From positions 14,049,501 through 14,113,500 of the forward strand of contig CM065392.1 in the NCBI GenBank assembly GCA_033060915.1: 64,000 nt of DNA, read 5' to 3'. Positions within the stretch are counted from its first letter, which is position 1, and each line of letters opens with the position of its first letter. Made by a program: the position numbers and the translations under genes. This stretch comes from Euryodendron excelsum (Eukaryota > Streptophyta > Magnoliopsida > Ericales > Pentaphylacaceae). Shown piece by piece: positions 32,446-44,168 of the stretch. Below the pieces are notes generated by a model, which was not told the origin of the DNA, did not search any database, and worked only from the letters and a program-made list of their open reading frames with translations.

Positions 32446-34274
32446 AGCAATTAAAATAACCTTGGCGCTAGGGCAAAATTTCCATTCGCACCACAAAGAG
32501 TGGCGCCAGGCCATTTATTAGCTTGGCATCACTAGTTGTTGCGCCAGCCATTTAGGAAAGTTTTGAGGTGGCAAAAAACGTATCTTTTAACCCTTGGGTG
32601 CCTAGTGACAACCATATAATTTTTGGCTTGCCTCCGTTAGGAGTGACTTCGAAGGTCCAGGAATAATTCAGGAGGCCGGGATCAACAGGAACCCTTGAAA
32701 GAGTGTCCCAAAGGTAATAGACTTATGGAACAATTGCGGAATGTTTGAAAAGGTTAACAGGCCCTACTAGGGGCAAAATGGTCAATTGAACAAGGAAAAC
32801 CCCGAAATGGACTCGGAGTGACCCGTGGGAAGGCTTGAAGGTTGGAAACATTATCGAAAGTGTTCCAAGGGGTTTCTAGTTTGATACCCAGAACCAGTGT
32901 GATTTGAAAAGGCAACCGGCCCACCAGTGGCAAAACGGTCATTTTGCGCCGGGCTTGCCAGAATAGACTCGGAATGATCCAAAAAGGTGCTAGAAGGTTG
33001 AAAATAGTATTAGAAGCATCCTCGGGAGGTTACTGGTTTAATACCTAGAATTGGTGTGATTCCCGAAGGCGATCAGATGCCTAGGGGCAAAATGGTTATT
33101 TTGATTAGATTGTCTCGTAATTGATCTAGAATAGATTGGAAGACACTTCGATATGTCAGATTATCTTTGGGACAATCTTGAAAGGGTGGACTTACCTCTT
33201 TGAGGACTTAGGTACTTTCTTTAGAAGCTTACCGGAAAGGCTCAAATGGCAATTTGGTCATTTTTTACTAGAGTGGGCTAGCAAGCACTAGTGTTGACCT
33301 GCGTTTTGAGTGTTTTCATCACTCTGATGGTGTGTGACGAGTTAGCTTCTAAATGTATCCTGCCTATCGATAAATGTGCCATGACCAAGAGGCGTGTTTG
33401 GTCTCATGACATTGGGGTTTTGTTGGTAATTCCCAATATTGACTTGTTTGCAAGTATTTTCGCACCTCTGATGGTTGCGAAGTTTGTGAGTGTTTCCATA
33501 ACTCTAACAGTGTGCGCTCATTTCAGAGATTGCCTAATCTCAGGTGTCGCGCCTAAATTTTTCGCACTCGAATAATATACACACAAGCGGGAAAAACACT
33601 GTACTCTCTCATTAGAACTCATTCTCCTAGAAGAATGAGTGTGACTAGGTTGAAATTGAAAATTGATTTGAATAAGGGGCTTTTGGAAAATAATTTGGAG
33701 TCACCACCTAACTTGATTAAGGTAAGTTAGGTCACCTAAAAACTAAGCACAATCCGAGGATCACACTTAGGATTTTTGAAAACGATTTTGAAAATACTTC
33801 CTCAAGAGAGGGTTTTTAAGAACAACAGGTTGTTTGGCAACTTTTGGAAAACATTTAAGCCCTTTTTTGAAAATAACTCTATTTTGGTCTTTTGAAAACA
33901 GTGATCTAGGTTCGGAAGTTGGTTACGTGTAGGGAAGACGCACTAAGCCATCACCCTACCCCGCCCTTGCAGTACCTACATGTCTACTTACCCTAGATTC
34001 ACCTATGAGAGTCTTCAACTAACAAATGTCCAATCCTATCCACTTTAGAAAAGAATGATTTAAAAGACATGACGTATGATATGCAAGTACAAGAAAAGAA
34101 AGTTAAAAATAGATTTGGAAAGAAATTGATTTAAAAGAAATTTAAAAAAGATAGATTTGAAATTGAAAAGTTTTAGAAAGTGGAAATAGAGATTTGAAAA
34201 TAGATTTTTGGAATTGGAAATTGGAAAAAGTTGTGGAAATAGAAGCTTGAAAAAGGTTGTGGCCGCACCCATGA

Positions 34275-34340
34275 GGGTTGCCTACGTATCCTTTTGAGAA
34301 ATCAGGTCAGTCGTAGTTCGGACAAGGGTCCGATAGAAAA
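34275..34340 (-). promoter_or_regulatory. Conserved LTR block with CGGAC/GTCCG inverted repeat
   Basis: The block ttgcctacgtatcc, then gaatcaggtcagtcgtagtt, then cggacaagrgtccg is kept in nearly every copy (about 16600-16660, 18057-18115, 27180-27245, 30233-30290, 34275-34340, 44916-44975, 46684-46745, 51272-51335, 63886-63945), although surrounding sequence has drifted to low complexity. The inverted repeat could form a small hairpin in the RNA leader. Function unknown. Confidence 0.6.
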
Positions 34341-34479
34341 TAGATTTTTGATTTGAACTTAGAATAGAAGATTGAAAATTGGAGTTTGGAATTGAAAGGT
34401 TTAGACTTTGATTTGGAAAAATAGAACTTAGAGGAAAGATTTGGATTTGTTTTGGAAAGATTGAGGTTTAGAAAACCTA

Positions 34480-35120
34480 GACTTAGGAAAGATATGATTT
34501 AGAAATGACTTGAGATTAAGAAAGATTTGACTCGAATGTTGGACTTGGAAGATTAGGAAATATTGAATTTAGGAAGGGTTTGAATTAGGAAAGATCCAAT
34601 TTAGGAAAGTTCCATTTTAGGAAATTTTTGGTTTAGGAAAGTTTTCAAATTAGAGAAGTGTTGGATTAAGAAAGTTTTGAAATAGGAAAGATTTCGTTTT
34701 AAGAAAGTTTTGAAATTGGAAAGTTTTGAATTTGGAATGTTTTGAAATAGGGAAGTTTTGAAAGTTGGAAAGTTTAGAATTTAGAAAGTGTTTGAGTTTT
34801 AGAAATTCTTGAAGTTAAGAAAGGTTTGAGTTTAAGAAAGATTTGAAAACCTAGATTTGGAAAGTTAAGATTTGGAAAGGGATGGAACTAGGAAAGGGTT
34901 GAATTAGGAAAGATTTAGAAGCTTAAAGTTTGGAAACCTAAGGTTTAAGAAGGTATGAGATTAGGAAAGAGTGAATTAGGAAAGGTTTAGACTATGAAAG
35001 ATTGAGATTCCTATTTCCTAAGACAAGGGATTGGATTTTGTTTCCAAAAAAAGATGGTGTAATTTTGTTTCCAAAAACGGAGGATTGTATCTAGTTTCCT
35101 AAATGGGAATATTGGATTTG
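34480..35120. repeat. Degenerate TTAGGAAAGTTTTGAAA array in LTR-J
   Basis: Imperfect units of about 15-20 bases, such as ttaggaaagttttgaaa and ttaggaaagatttg, fill several hundred bases. Purines dominate the plus strand. Equivalent arrays lie in LTR-I (30660-31170), LTR-E (45240-45560), LTR-F (46960-47420), LTR-G (51530-52040) and, in the other orientation, LTR-B (15980-16340). Confidence 0.7.
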
Positions 35121-36471
35121 GCATGGATTTGGAAAGCAAAGTTTTAACAACCCTAGATTTGGAATACTGTAGTTTTGATGTAGAAAAGGAGTTTTGGAAA
35201 TATATATAATTTTGATGTAGAAAAAAAGAGGTTTTGGAAACCTAGGTTTTGAAGCCAAAATAAGGGACTGGAAATCATGTTTTTGGGAAGGAAAATTAGG
35301 GTTTCCTAATCGTGAGTTCTAGGGCTTGACTTGGGCTTCAAGAAAAGAGATTTTCGAAAGTGAGTTTTTGGGAAGGGAGATTTTTGGAAGGAAATCCTAG
35401 AGAGGAGTTTTTAGAAAATGAGATTGAAAAGAGAGATTTTGGAAGGGAGTTTTAAAAGAAGTTTTGAAAAATAGATTTTTGGAGGGAGTTTTTGAAACAA
35501 TATTAGAAAGGAATTTAAAAAGGAGATTAAAGAGAATTTTTTAGAAAGTGTGTTGGAAAAGAGGTTTTTAGGAGGAGATTTTTTAGAAGAGATTTTTTTA
35601 GAAAGTATATAAAATATCTCACTTTCCTAAAATAATTCTAACCATAAGAAGGTTAGAACCACTTTAAGATAGTGGTTTTGAAAACAACAATATTTTGAAA
35701 ATATGGACCATATTATCACTTTAAATGTAACACTTTCTTAAAGTAACCCTAACCATGAAAAGGCTGGAATCACCTTAGGATTGTGATTTTGAAAACAAGT
35801 TTTGAAAAAGAAAGTTTTGATGCAAGTTTGAAAACAATGTTAATGCAAGCTTTTGAAAACGAGTTTGAAAACGAACTTTAGAAGAATGTAAGATCATGAT
35901 ATGCACAATGCAAATTGGGGTCGTGAACATACAAGGTTAAAGGCTTCACCACATAATCAAGGGGGCCGAACCCACGTGGTCTCTGGTTAGACTAAAAGAA
36001 AGCCCTCGACACGGTGACCCTCCAATAGCCTAATCCTACACATGGATCGGGAAGTCCCTTGTTTCAAGCATACAAGAAAGGGGGGGGAAGAAGATGGGAG
36101 ATTAAAATAGAAGAAAATCCAAGTGGGTTAGGGAGGAGAAGAGAGAGGGAAGATGCATAAACTTAAAGAGAAAGCTTACCTTATGTGTTGTTTATTTTGC
36201 TTTGCTTCACTCGCTTTGCTTTTCTTACTTTACTTCGGTCTTCAAGAGTTTGTCTTCGATCTTCAAAGCTTCGTAGTTGTAGCAATCCAAGTCTTCAGTT
36301 GAGGGTTTGAGGCTAGTGTATGAGTATATAAGAGTGTATGAGTGTATAGGAAGCTAGGGTTTAGGAAAACCTAAGGAGACTAGGGTTTAGCGAGACTACG
36401 AGCTGTGTATATCAAAAAGTAGGGTTTTCAGGCTGAGTTTGAGGACCTCTTTCACGTTGGAGGAGGCTCTG

Positions 36472-36479
36472 TATTTATA
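36472..36479 (-). promoter_or_regulatory. TATA box of LTR-J
   Basis: TATTTATA (sense TATAAATA) lies in ggctctgtatttatagacaa. Palindromes ggcgcctgttgcagtggcgc and ccccactactagtggtgcc precede it on the sense strand at about 36490-36565. Confidence 0.75.
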
Positions 36480-38420
36480 GACAAAGGAATGACCTGGCGC
36501 CTGTTGCAGTGGCGCTAGGCCAGAGGCCATATTTTGGCTTGGCCCCACTACTAGTGGTGCCAACCAGTTAGGAAAGTTTTAAGGTCAGCTCGTAACGTAT
36601 CTTAAGAAGATTTAGGCGCCTGTACTACTGACTACCATATAATTTTTAGCCTAGCTTCACTAGGAGTGGCTTCGGAAGGTCCGGAAAGGACTTAAGGGAC
36701 CGGGAATGGCCTGGAAGGCCGAAAAAGGGCAGGAACCCTTAGAATGGTGTCCCGGAGGTAGTAAACTTGAAAAAGGATGACAAGATTTGTCGGAAGGGTT
36801 GACCGGGCCATTAGGGCCAAAACGGTCAATCGAGCCAGAAAGCAGCCAGGATGGACTAGAAATATCTCGAAAGAAGACTCGAGATTTGGGAACATTATTT
36901 AGAATGTTCCCAAAGGCTAACGGTTTCATACCTAGAGCCGGTGTGGTCGGAAAAGGCGACTGGCCCACTTGGGGCAAAACAGTCATTTTACACTGGGTTT
37001 GCCGGAATTGACTCGGAATGATTCGGAAAGATAAAGGAAGGTCGGGAATACTATAAAAGTATTCTTGGGAGGTTACCGGTTTGATACCCAGAGCCGGTGT
37101 GGTCCCAGGGCGTTCGGATGCCTAGGGGCAAAATGGTCATCTTGACCGGAAACTGTTGGGATTGGCCCGACACTAACTAGAAGGCACCTAATCATGCCGG
37201 ATCATCTCTTTTGAGTGTTTCCGCCACTTTGACGGCACTCCCGTGATACAGGGGTTTGTTGGCAATTTCCTATATTGACCTGTTTGCAAGTATTTTCGCT
37301 ACCCTGACGGTTGTGATGTTTGCGAGTACTTCTGCTACTCTGACGTTTCGCGATCATTCCCAAGACTGCCTGATCTCAGGAAACTGCTAAAGGGACTTAG
37401 CGCTTGAGAAGTCAACTTTCTCAGAAGGCGTGCCAAAATGGACATTTATGCATTGGCGGGCTAGCAGGCACCAAAGGTGGACCGTTCTACCATCTAGGGG
37501 ACTTGGGATCTCGTCCCAGTCGACAGGTTTGAAAGGACTTACCGTTCCAAAGAGGCTTTCTTCGAAAAATGTGCCGAACAGGATAGACTTACCATCTTGA
37601 GGAATCAACTTTCTCGAGAGAGGGATTGGAATTGGAATTGGAAAGGGGACTTACCGTCTTCGGAAAGACGTGCCTGATTTTAGAATTGGACGAACAACGC
37701 CGTCAAGGGCATTTTGATTTAGATGGGATTATGTCCCTCTATTTGGGCCTGACAGGCTCATGAAGCGATGGATAGATGGGATTAGACTTGTAAAGTTGAT
37801 TTAGATTGAGAATATGTCCACATTTACTTGAACACAAGTCTGGACGGACTGTAGACTACTGAGCGGTCAAAAATGGGGTGCTTACATCAAGAAGCTGCTG
37901 GATGGTCTTATCATCTGAGGGATCAACTTTCTCAAAAGACGTCCCAAATAACAGACATTCTACATTGGCGGGCTAGCAAGCCCTAGAAGTGAACTGTTTT
38001 ACCATCTTAGAGACTTGGGTTCTATCTCGGTCGACAAGTTTGAACAGACTTATTATTTTAAGGAGTTTTCTTGGTAAACGTGCCAAATTGAATGGACCTA
38101 CCGTCTAAAGGATCAACTTTCTCAAAAGACATGTCTGTTTGAGTTTGATTGGTTTGGACTTGATTTGGAACTAGAATTGAGGTTGAAATAGGGACTTACG
38201 GTCCTTCAGAAGACATGCCGACTGGAATTGGACCAAGTAATGCCGTAAGGACATTTTGGTCATTTTGCCTCTATTGGGTCTGATAGGCCCGTAAAGCGAT
38301 TGATTAATTGATTGGATTGAGTCTGGAAGACTGGTTTGGACTTGAATGTATCTATGTCGGCTTGAATGTGATTCCGGTCGGACCGAAGATTGCCATGCAG
38401 GCAAAAATGGGGTGCTTACA

Positions 38421-38720
38421 AATGCATGTCATATTTTTTTTATGAATGCTCAGGTTACACAGGAATATAATGAATGTATATCATGTATTTGAATGCATAG
38501 GTTTATAAAGGAATGGAATTAAATGCTTGTCATACTTTTTGATGAATGCACAAGTGTATACAGGAATGGATTTGAGTGTATGTCATGCTTTTCGATAAAT
38601 ACATTAATTTATACAGGAATGGAGTTGAGTTGATGTCAAACTTTTTGATGAATACTTGAATAGATACAAACTACACATGGATTGAATGAAAGTACAAGTT
38701 ATACGTGCCATGAATGCATG
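38421..38720. repeat. Minisatellite in N1, about 57-60 base period
   Basis: Units such as ttgatgaatgcacaagtgta, then tacaggaatgga, then tttgagtgtatgtcatgctt repeat about five times and resume the array broken by LTR-I at 29533. N2 has a homologous short array at about 58360-58580, so it is an ancestral part of the N elements. Confidence 0.7.
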
Positions 38721-39993
38721 AGCACCACATGTATATAGGTTATTTACGCGGAATGTCTCGGGGTTGCCCCAGGGTCCATACTAGTCTAGGTTAAGGGATA
38801 CACGCCACCCTTTCTTGTCTTTATTTATTTATTTATTTATTTATCAAGACTACTTGTCTTGGTATTGTTTTAGACTCATTTGGACTAGGCAATTTTTGTT
38901 GATCAGAGAGAACTCTAATTTGGACCATAGCATCGGCTAGGTTAAGGGATACATGAACGAAGGGATATAAAGGCTGAAATATTATCATTTGCAGAGTTCC
39001 GAAAGGCCCATGATCACCTGTGGCAATTTAACTTCCATTTCTTTCTTTCTTCTTTGTTTCTTACTCATTTTGTTCTTTTGGGCCATTCTCTCCTTTCTGA
39101 TTAGAATTCTTCATCAACAAATTTGTTCTTGTGTCAACTTGTAGAGATGTCGACTTTTTCATTTCTATTTTTGGATGGCCTTAGCTTCCCTTCAAGACCA
39201 CCACTAATCCACTGTCTTCCTTTTCTTTTTTTTTTATATATATTTTTATTGCTCTTTTAGACTCTTATTTGCAATAAAAAACTTGCTGATGTGTGTGCTC
39301 TTAGAGATGTCGTCGACACCGCATCCTTTGGAAATCACTCTCTTCATTGAGAGTTCATTAGTTTCTGTTTAGGGTTTTTGCCTTAATCCAGTGTGGGTGG
39401 TGATCACCAGGTCAGTTTTCTTAAGAAAAAATAACTGGCTTGAGTGGGTTTTACAAAGGGATTTTTTATTATTATATGGTAGTAGAATTGAGGGCCTCTC
39501 TTCATTTTAAATTATATTTCTTAGACCATAGAGCCTTCTTACAATATTTAGAAAATATTCCTTAATAAATCCCTATACTGTCTATTGAATCAACCAGCAT
39601 GTGCTTACCCCAATATAGGGGATAATTCTTGGTTTGGGTGTATCTTGAATGGAAATCATTTACAGTTCTAGTGGGCTAGCAAAAGGAGATGTTTATTTCC
39701 TTTGGATGGGTAGAATAAGGGCTTTTCTTCATTTTTAGAGCTCAGATGTGCATCGCTGTGCTTGAACATTACTCAAGTGTCGCCTTGGCAATTGTTGTGA
39801 GCTCCACACTCCTTCCTTCCCACTCTCTATCTCTCTCTATTTTTTCTCTCAAGGCTTTAATCTCCATTGAATGGATCACTCGAACTATCCCATCCTTCAA
39901 GTTGAGGCATTTCAGATTGGGAAAATAATCCCGAAAAGCAAACATTTATTTATAAGAGTATGAGTCAAAGGGAATGAACAGAATCCTACATTT
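38721..39993 (-). other. N1 internal region between gag tail and antisense ORF
   Basis: About 1.3 kb with no credible gene. It contains a (TTTA)n run near 38820-38845. It shares blocks with N2: cggggttgccccagggtcca against 58605-58625, and ttaatccagtgtgggtggtg, gatcaccag and taactggcttgagtgggtt against about 59635-59710. No protease, RT, RNase H or integrase motif is seen where pol should be. Confidence 0.65.
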
Positions 39994-40830
39994 TCATTTA
40001 AACATATTTTTTTTCTTTTTACATGGCTTGGCCTTAATTGAAAGCATAAGCACATGATAGGAAAAGTAAAAGATAGGAACGAAAGTGAATAAATTCAGAA
40101 AACATCTTGTTTCCTTGTTGGTTTCAGAAGCCCCTCTGACAGCCTTTGGGATTACTCTAACACTTTTCACACTCCATTTGGTAGGTGTGTCATTAAGCTG
40201 TGCGAGGTAGATTGAGGCATCATCCCTAGCATTGTAAGAATGAGTGACCACTGTGTAGTTATGGATTTCTTCTTTTTTCTCTTTCTCTCCAGCTTCGACA
40301 GTTGTGCCCAGGTTATCCCCTAGGACTTGCAATTTCTCAAGATCTTTTTTCTCTTGGCCAGTCACTTCCCTCTTGGATGATTGATAAGGATTAGATTTTA
40401 TGGTGTTATCAACTTCTTCAGGTTTCTTGGCCAGGGTTCCTCCCAAGACTTGCAAGTTCTTCGCATCATCATTATCTAGCCTAGTTCCTTGTTCTGAAAT
40501 AGGGACATCAGCTTCAGCGAACAAGTTGTTGAGCTCACCCTCATCCAATTCAAACAGAGGTTCGGGAATTATAAGATCAATGGCTCCCCATCCCATAACT
40601 TTATAATCGTAGATAGTGATATCAGTAAGACCTTCAATGGGGGAAGGGGAAATCATGTCATTTTCCCAGTGTGTGAATTCCTCTCCCCATTCTCCATGGA
40701 TGAAGGGTGGCTTTGGGAAGATCTGATTTCCCATCTCTTGCTCACTCAGTGCAATTCTGCCTTTGTCGTTAGGATGATAACCAATCTCGTACTCATGCAA
40801 GTTGTCTTCTAATTCAGGTATCTGAATCAT
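39994..40830 (-). CDS. N1 acidic polyprotein segment downstream of gag, unrecognised
   Basis: A 278-residue frame without internal stops lies on the N1 sense strand. It is acidic, with many Glu and Asp, and has an internal repeat: KNLQVLGGTLAKK (about residues 122-134) and EKLQVLGDNLGTT (about 164-176). A segment near residues 193-230 reads HNYTVVTHSYNARDDASIYL, then QLNDTPTKWSVKSV. The frame is open upstream of the chosen Met and joins the gag region only across breaks, so the true start is unknown. By position it could be the C-terminal extension of Gag or a linker to a lost pol. The last 40 residues look like read-out sequence. Why this part has stayed open while gag decayed is unclear. 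Confidence 0.5.
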   Translation of the reverse strand: MIQIPELEDNLHEYEIGYHPNDKGRIALSEQEMGNQIFPKPPFIHGEWGEEFTHWENDMISPSPIEGLTDITIYDYKVMGWGAIDLIIPEPLFELDEGELNNLFAEADVPISEQGTRLDNDDAKNLQVLGGTLAKKPEEVDNTIKSNPYQSSKREVTGQEKKDLEKLQVLGDNLGTTVEAGEKEKKEEIHNYTVVTHSYNARDDASIYLAQLNDTPTKWSVKSVRVIPKAVRGASETNKETRCFLNLFTFVPIFYFSYHVLMLSIKAKPCKKKKNMFK

Positions 40831-41307
40831 CTCTATATCAAGGTCGTAACCAAGTGTTTCTAGGAGTTGGTGGTGATGTTCATTGTTCTCGAAGGCAGGG
40901 TCTTGTACTCCAATAGGATTGAGAAAATTCGTTGGAACAGGTAAGTCCTCTTCTTCCCATTCAACCTCCCATACGTCCTGGTCAAGAAAGAAGTCGATTG
41001 TTAATAGTATGGTCAGGAAGCGGGTTTATTGTAAGATTGGGTGCAGGGACCGGACTTGTTTCCTAAGTATTGATGAGTTTTGCATTGATCAAATTCTAGA
41101 TCTTGTGCTTCAAGGAGAAGTAGCTTTTAGTATCATGCCCCTATCCTCTGGAGTGATATTCACAAGTAAGAGTTAGATTGAAGGTAGGTGGCAACAGACT
41201 CAATAAAGGTCAAATAGGTATGGGGTTTACATGCTTAGCTTTCAATAGTTCATGGTAAGGTTTTGTCGAAGACCCCGATTTCATAGGATAGGCCTATTAG
41301 GGTCAAA

Positions 41308-42489
41308 CTATAGTTGGACCACGACTGGTGCGGGGGTGAGTGCTTGAATAATAGTGGCTAGTATAATGATAACAGGTGTAGAGGGCAGTGGCCAAGGTTG
41401 ATACTGTGAGAAATATTGTGGTTGTTGAGTAGGTAAGATGGCAGACACTTTGCCTTCTTTTTTGCCAGCCCCTTGGGTAGTAGCTATTTTCTTTGTTGTG
41501 GCCAAGAAGCCGTCCCCAGTCTTCGAGTAGGGATTTGTGATCCTTCTTATTTTTTGCCCGTTTTCAATCATCTTTCCATGTATTATCATCTGAGAGAAGC
41601 TTTTCCCAATGCTCAGGCAGAGTCTTTTATAATATAGCCCTTGGAAAGTGTTCACAAATAGTTAAACGTATTCCTTCTCGACTAACGGTGGGTTAACCTG
41701 GGCAGTTGCCTCTCTCCATCGTCGTGCATAGCTCTTAAAGCTCTCTTTTTTCCAATGGGTCATCATCATTAAAGCCCATATATCCAGTGTGAGGTCGCTG
41801 TTATGCTAGTATTGGGCTCTAAAGGCGGTGACCAATTCATTCTAGGTAGTGATTTTCCTTAAATCCAAACGAGTGAACCATTGTTGGGTGGACCCAGACC
41901 AACAATGTTGGAACAACTACATTAGGTGCTTGGGGTCATTTCCATGGTCGCTTAGTGCCCCCGCATATAGCCGTAGATAAGCGATGGAATCCCCATTACC
42001 ATCATATTTCTGGAAGTCTGACATTTTGAATTTTGGAGGCCAAGGGTGATTGGGGAAGAAGCACAACTCGTCATAGGATGTCCGACTGAAAGTGTCATGT
42101 CCATGCAAGTTACGCAAAGATTCTTCCAATCCCTATATTCTCAAATTGAGGAGGTTTGGGGTTTCCTTCTTCTTTGTAGCTGTTAACAGGATGGTTTCGG
42201 GGCCGTCCTCCTTGTCTCCTTCGATATGCACCATCTTTGGAACCTCCTTGTTTTTACCACTAGTGTTAGTACGTAGGGTGACCCTAGCCGGGATGACCAT
42301 AGTTTCTTTAGGGGGAGATGTTGAGGTTAAAGGAATAGGAGCGGGTCCTTTAGAGGCCATCATTTGCATGAGTTTGAACATCTCATCTATTTTGGCCTTC
42401 ATTTCATTGACCTTCTCTCGGGTTACTGGGTTGCTAGTTGCAAATGCATTTGGTTCTGTTATCATGATTAGGGCCCGGTGTTTGGTCAA
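41308..42489 (-). pseudogene. N1 Gag, decayed (Tat/Ogre type)
   Basis: Three open pieces in order make up this gene. The first, 42133-42489, has NPVTREKVNEMKAKIDEMFK, a predicted helix. The second, 41917-42129, has FFPNHPWPPKFKMSDFQKYD, the typical start of the gag domain. The third, 41308-41655, has VNTFQGLYYKRLCLSIGKSF and later KKEGKVSAI. Between them other frames read SFKSYARRWREATAQVNPP, a hallmark of the retrotransposon gag domain. Stops and frameshifts separate the pieces. It would have built the virus-like particle of the element. The zinc motif expected after the gag domain is not found here but is present in N2. Confidence 0.85.
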
Positions 42490-44093
42490 GATCGGGCTCC
42501 AGATATTGAGTGGAGTTCTGACCTGTTTCTTCTTTCTTTCGGGAGCAATGGTGAACTAGGAATGGAGATACCTCTGCTCTTAACCTTTAGAGATAGGGGG
42601 AAGGAGAAGGAGAAAAGTAAAAGAAAGCACAAATTGTAAGTTAGTGCTTGGATTGAGAAAGTTTTTATGCAATGCATGCCATAGGGATACCCCTATTTTT
42701 CGAGGGGACTAATCATAATGATTTGGTTCATCAATTGGAGATAGGGTTTTCCCTTGTATGCAATACTTACCTGTGACCTGTTCATTCATTCATTCACACA
42801 TCCATTGATTAAAGAAAGTAAAAATGATGGTTTTATTGCATTTGAATTTCTTTTGTATATAGAATTGAAATACATTAAAGAGGGAAAAGAAACATTTTTC
42901 GTTGGACTTTTTGCCTATTCTCTACACATTGGATTTCTAAACTACTCTTGAGTCTTCGGATTCGCCTTCTTCTTACTTTGGATGAGGGTCGGTGAGGGAC
43001 CCTTCTTCTTGGTTTCCCTTTGTCTTATTGGCAATCCTATCTTCATGAACCGAGAAGGATTGGGGCCCCTCTTTGAAAGATTTCATTTGCATGCATGCTA
43101 TGAGCCCTTAGGGTTTTTTGAAATCCATAGGAGTTTTGGTAAGCTTTGAATGTGCGAGATTGACTTTGGGCTATTCTCTAGGGGTTGATCATGTGCATGA
43201 AAATGCAATGACTTGAGTTACTTTGGAAATCTTGCCTTTAAATGGATATTAATGCATGAACAGTATAGCAAGTGCATGAATAATATATTAGCAGGAAATT
43301 AGCAGTTTAAATAGACAGGAGATAAGAAAAAGTAAAGTAGTCGCCCTTTTTTTCCTTGGTTTTAAAATTGACGCCCCTGTTTTAAATTTGACAGAGGTTC
43401 GGCAATGCATGGGATGCTACATGAGCATGAGGTTGGGGTTTGACTAATGCTTCCTAAAAAGCTCAGTTGTTGAACCTTCACACCTCCGGCATCCCCCCCC
43501 AAGAGGGGAACCCCATCTTTGGTTAGTGGTTCGAGCAGGGGAATTATCAAGAGGTCGTAAGCTCAGAAACTTACATAGCATCTACCCACAACCAATATAC
43601 TGTTCCCCTTTCTAACTAGAAGGGTAATAACCAGGTAAAATGCTAATATGAATGCATATGATTGTGAGCGCACCAAGTGTATGTGGAATTTTAAAAAATG
43701 GAGGAAAGAACCCAACAACACACATCCATCCTGTCATACATGCAGTCATGGCAGTTAAAGCATTCATATAGCATAAAGTAAATCTGAACAAGGGTTCACC
43801 TACAAAAGAAATATAAAGAGTTAGTACTTTTCAAAAAACTCAACGCAAGATAGAAATGGATGATCAATGCAAGAGCATGAATAATAGAATGAATGCAAGT
43901 GATGACACTTCTTGAAAACTTTAAACATTTTTTAAAACTTTAAAAATAATGTTTGATTTTTACAAACTTATGACTTTTAAAAACTTTTGAACTTTGAAAA
44001 TTTTGAAAAGTAGATAAAACTGAACCAAGTAACAGGAGATTTTGGGTGAGTGAAGAGTGAAGAGACATAACAATGGCCTAACCTTCAAAGTTT
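42490..44093 (-). other. N1 leader between gag and the primer site
   Basis: About 1.6 kb of non-coding sequence contains ttcattcattcattcac near 42780, a C-rich run near 43490 and a block with ttacatagcatctacccaca, accaatatactgttcccctt shared with N2 at about 62745-62800. The strong similarity of the N1 and N2 leaders in order and content shows that they are copies of one family. No gene is seen. Confidence 0.6.
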
Positions 44094-44112
44094 CCTTACT
44101 GAAGTCGCTAGC
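44094..44112 (-). promoter_or_regulatory. Decayed primer binding site of N1
   Basis: On the minus strand, tagcgacttcagtaagga follows the LTR end directly. It resembles TGGCGACTCCGC..GGA, the complement of the 3' end of tRNA-Arg(ACG), which primes Ogre-type elements. Several mismatches suggest age. It fixes the direction of N1 (right to left) and places the 5' LTR at about 44113 and rightward. Confidence 0.6.
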
Positions 44113-44168
44113 TTAGCGCCCCGGTTTTTAACCAAGCTCTCTTGGCTCAGAAAAAGCACAATACTCTC
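44113..44168 (-). mobile_element. Start of N1's own 5' LTR, interrupted by LTR-E
   Basis: The sequence ttagcgccccggtttttaac, then caagctctcttggctcag is the U5 end seen in the LTR-D subfamily (about 27795-27850 in reverse). It breaks off at 44168 where LTR-E begins. The rest of this LTR should lie beyond the right edge of the window, after N2 and the end of LTR-E. Confidence 0.6.

Larger units (their letters stand above)
33545..37886 (-). mobile_element. LTR-J, intact giant solo LTR nested in LTR-I
   Basis: This is the cleanest copy, 4342 bases, starting tgtcgcgcctaaatttttcg and ending aaaatggggtgcttaca on the plus strand. Flanks are tcagg (33540-33544) and tcaag (37887-37891), a 5-base target duplication with one mismatch. 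LTR-I continues on each side: gattgcctaatctcagg before and aagctgctggatgg after. It serves as the reference for the family. In sense orientation: U3 with GAGAC-type palindromes, CACTA/TAGTG motifs, TATA (36472), G/C run, A/G-rich arrays on the plus strand (34480-35120 and 35330-35590), conserved block (34275-34340) and the TGGCGACTCC-like motif (33697). Confidence 0.9.
29534..38420 (-). mobile_element. LTR-I, giant solo LTR in N1 (contains LTR-J)
   Basis: On the plus strand it starts tgtcacgcccta at 29534 and ends ggggtgcttaca at 38420. It is flanked by perfect 5-base repeats AATGC (29529-29533 and 38421-38425). LTR-J interrupts it at 33544/33545; without LTR-J and one of its flank repeats it is about 4.54 kb. 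It contains a TATA box (32438), the conserved block (about 30233-30295) and long A/G-rich arrays. No internal retrotransposon sequence is attached, so it is a solo LTR. The flanking minisatellite contains aatgc elsewhere, so the duplication alone is not proof. Confidence 0.85.

Noticed and set aside
42092..42559. 155-residue plus-strand frame
   Set aside because: It is the complement of the N1 gag N-terminus, which has recognisable motifs on the minus strand.
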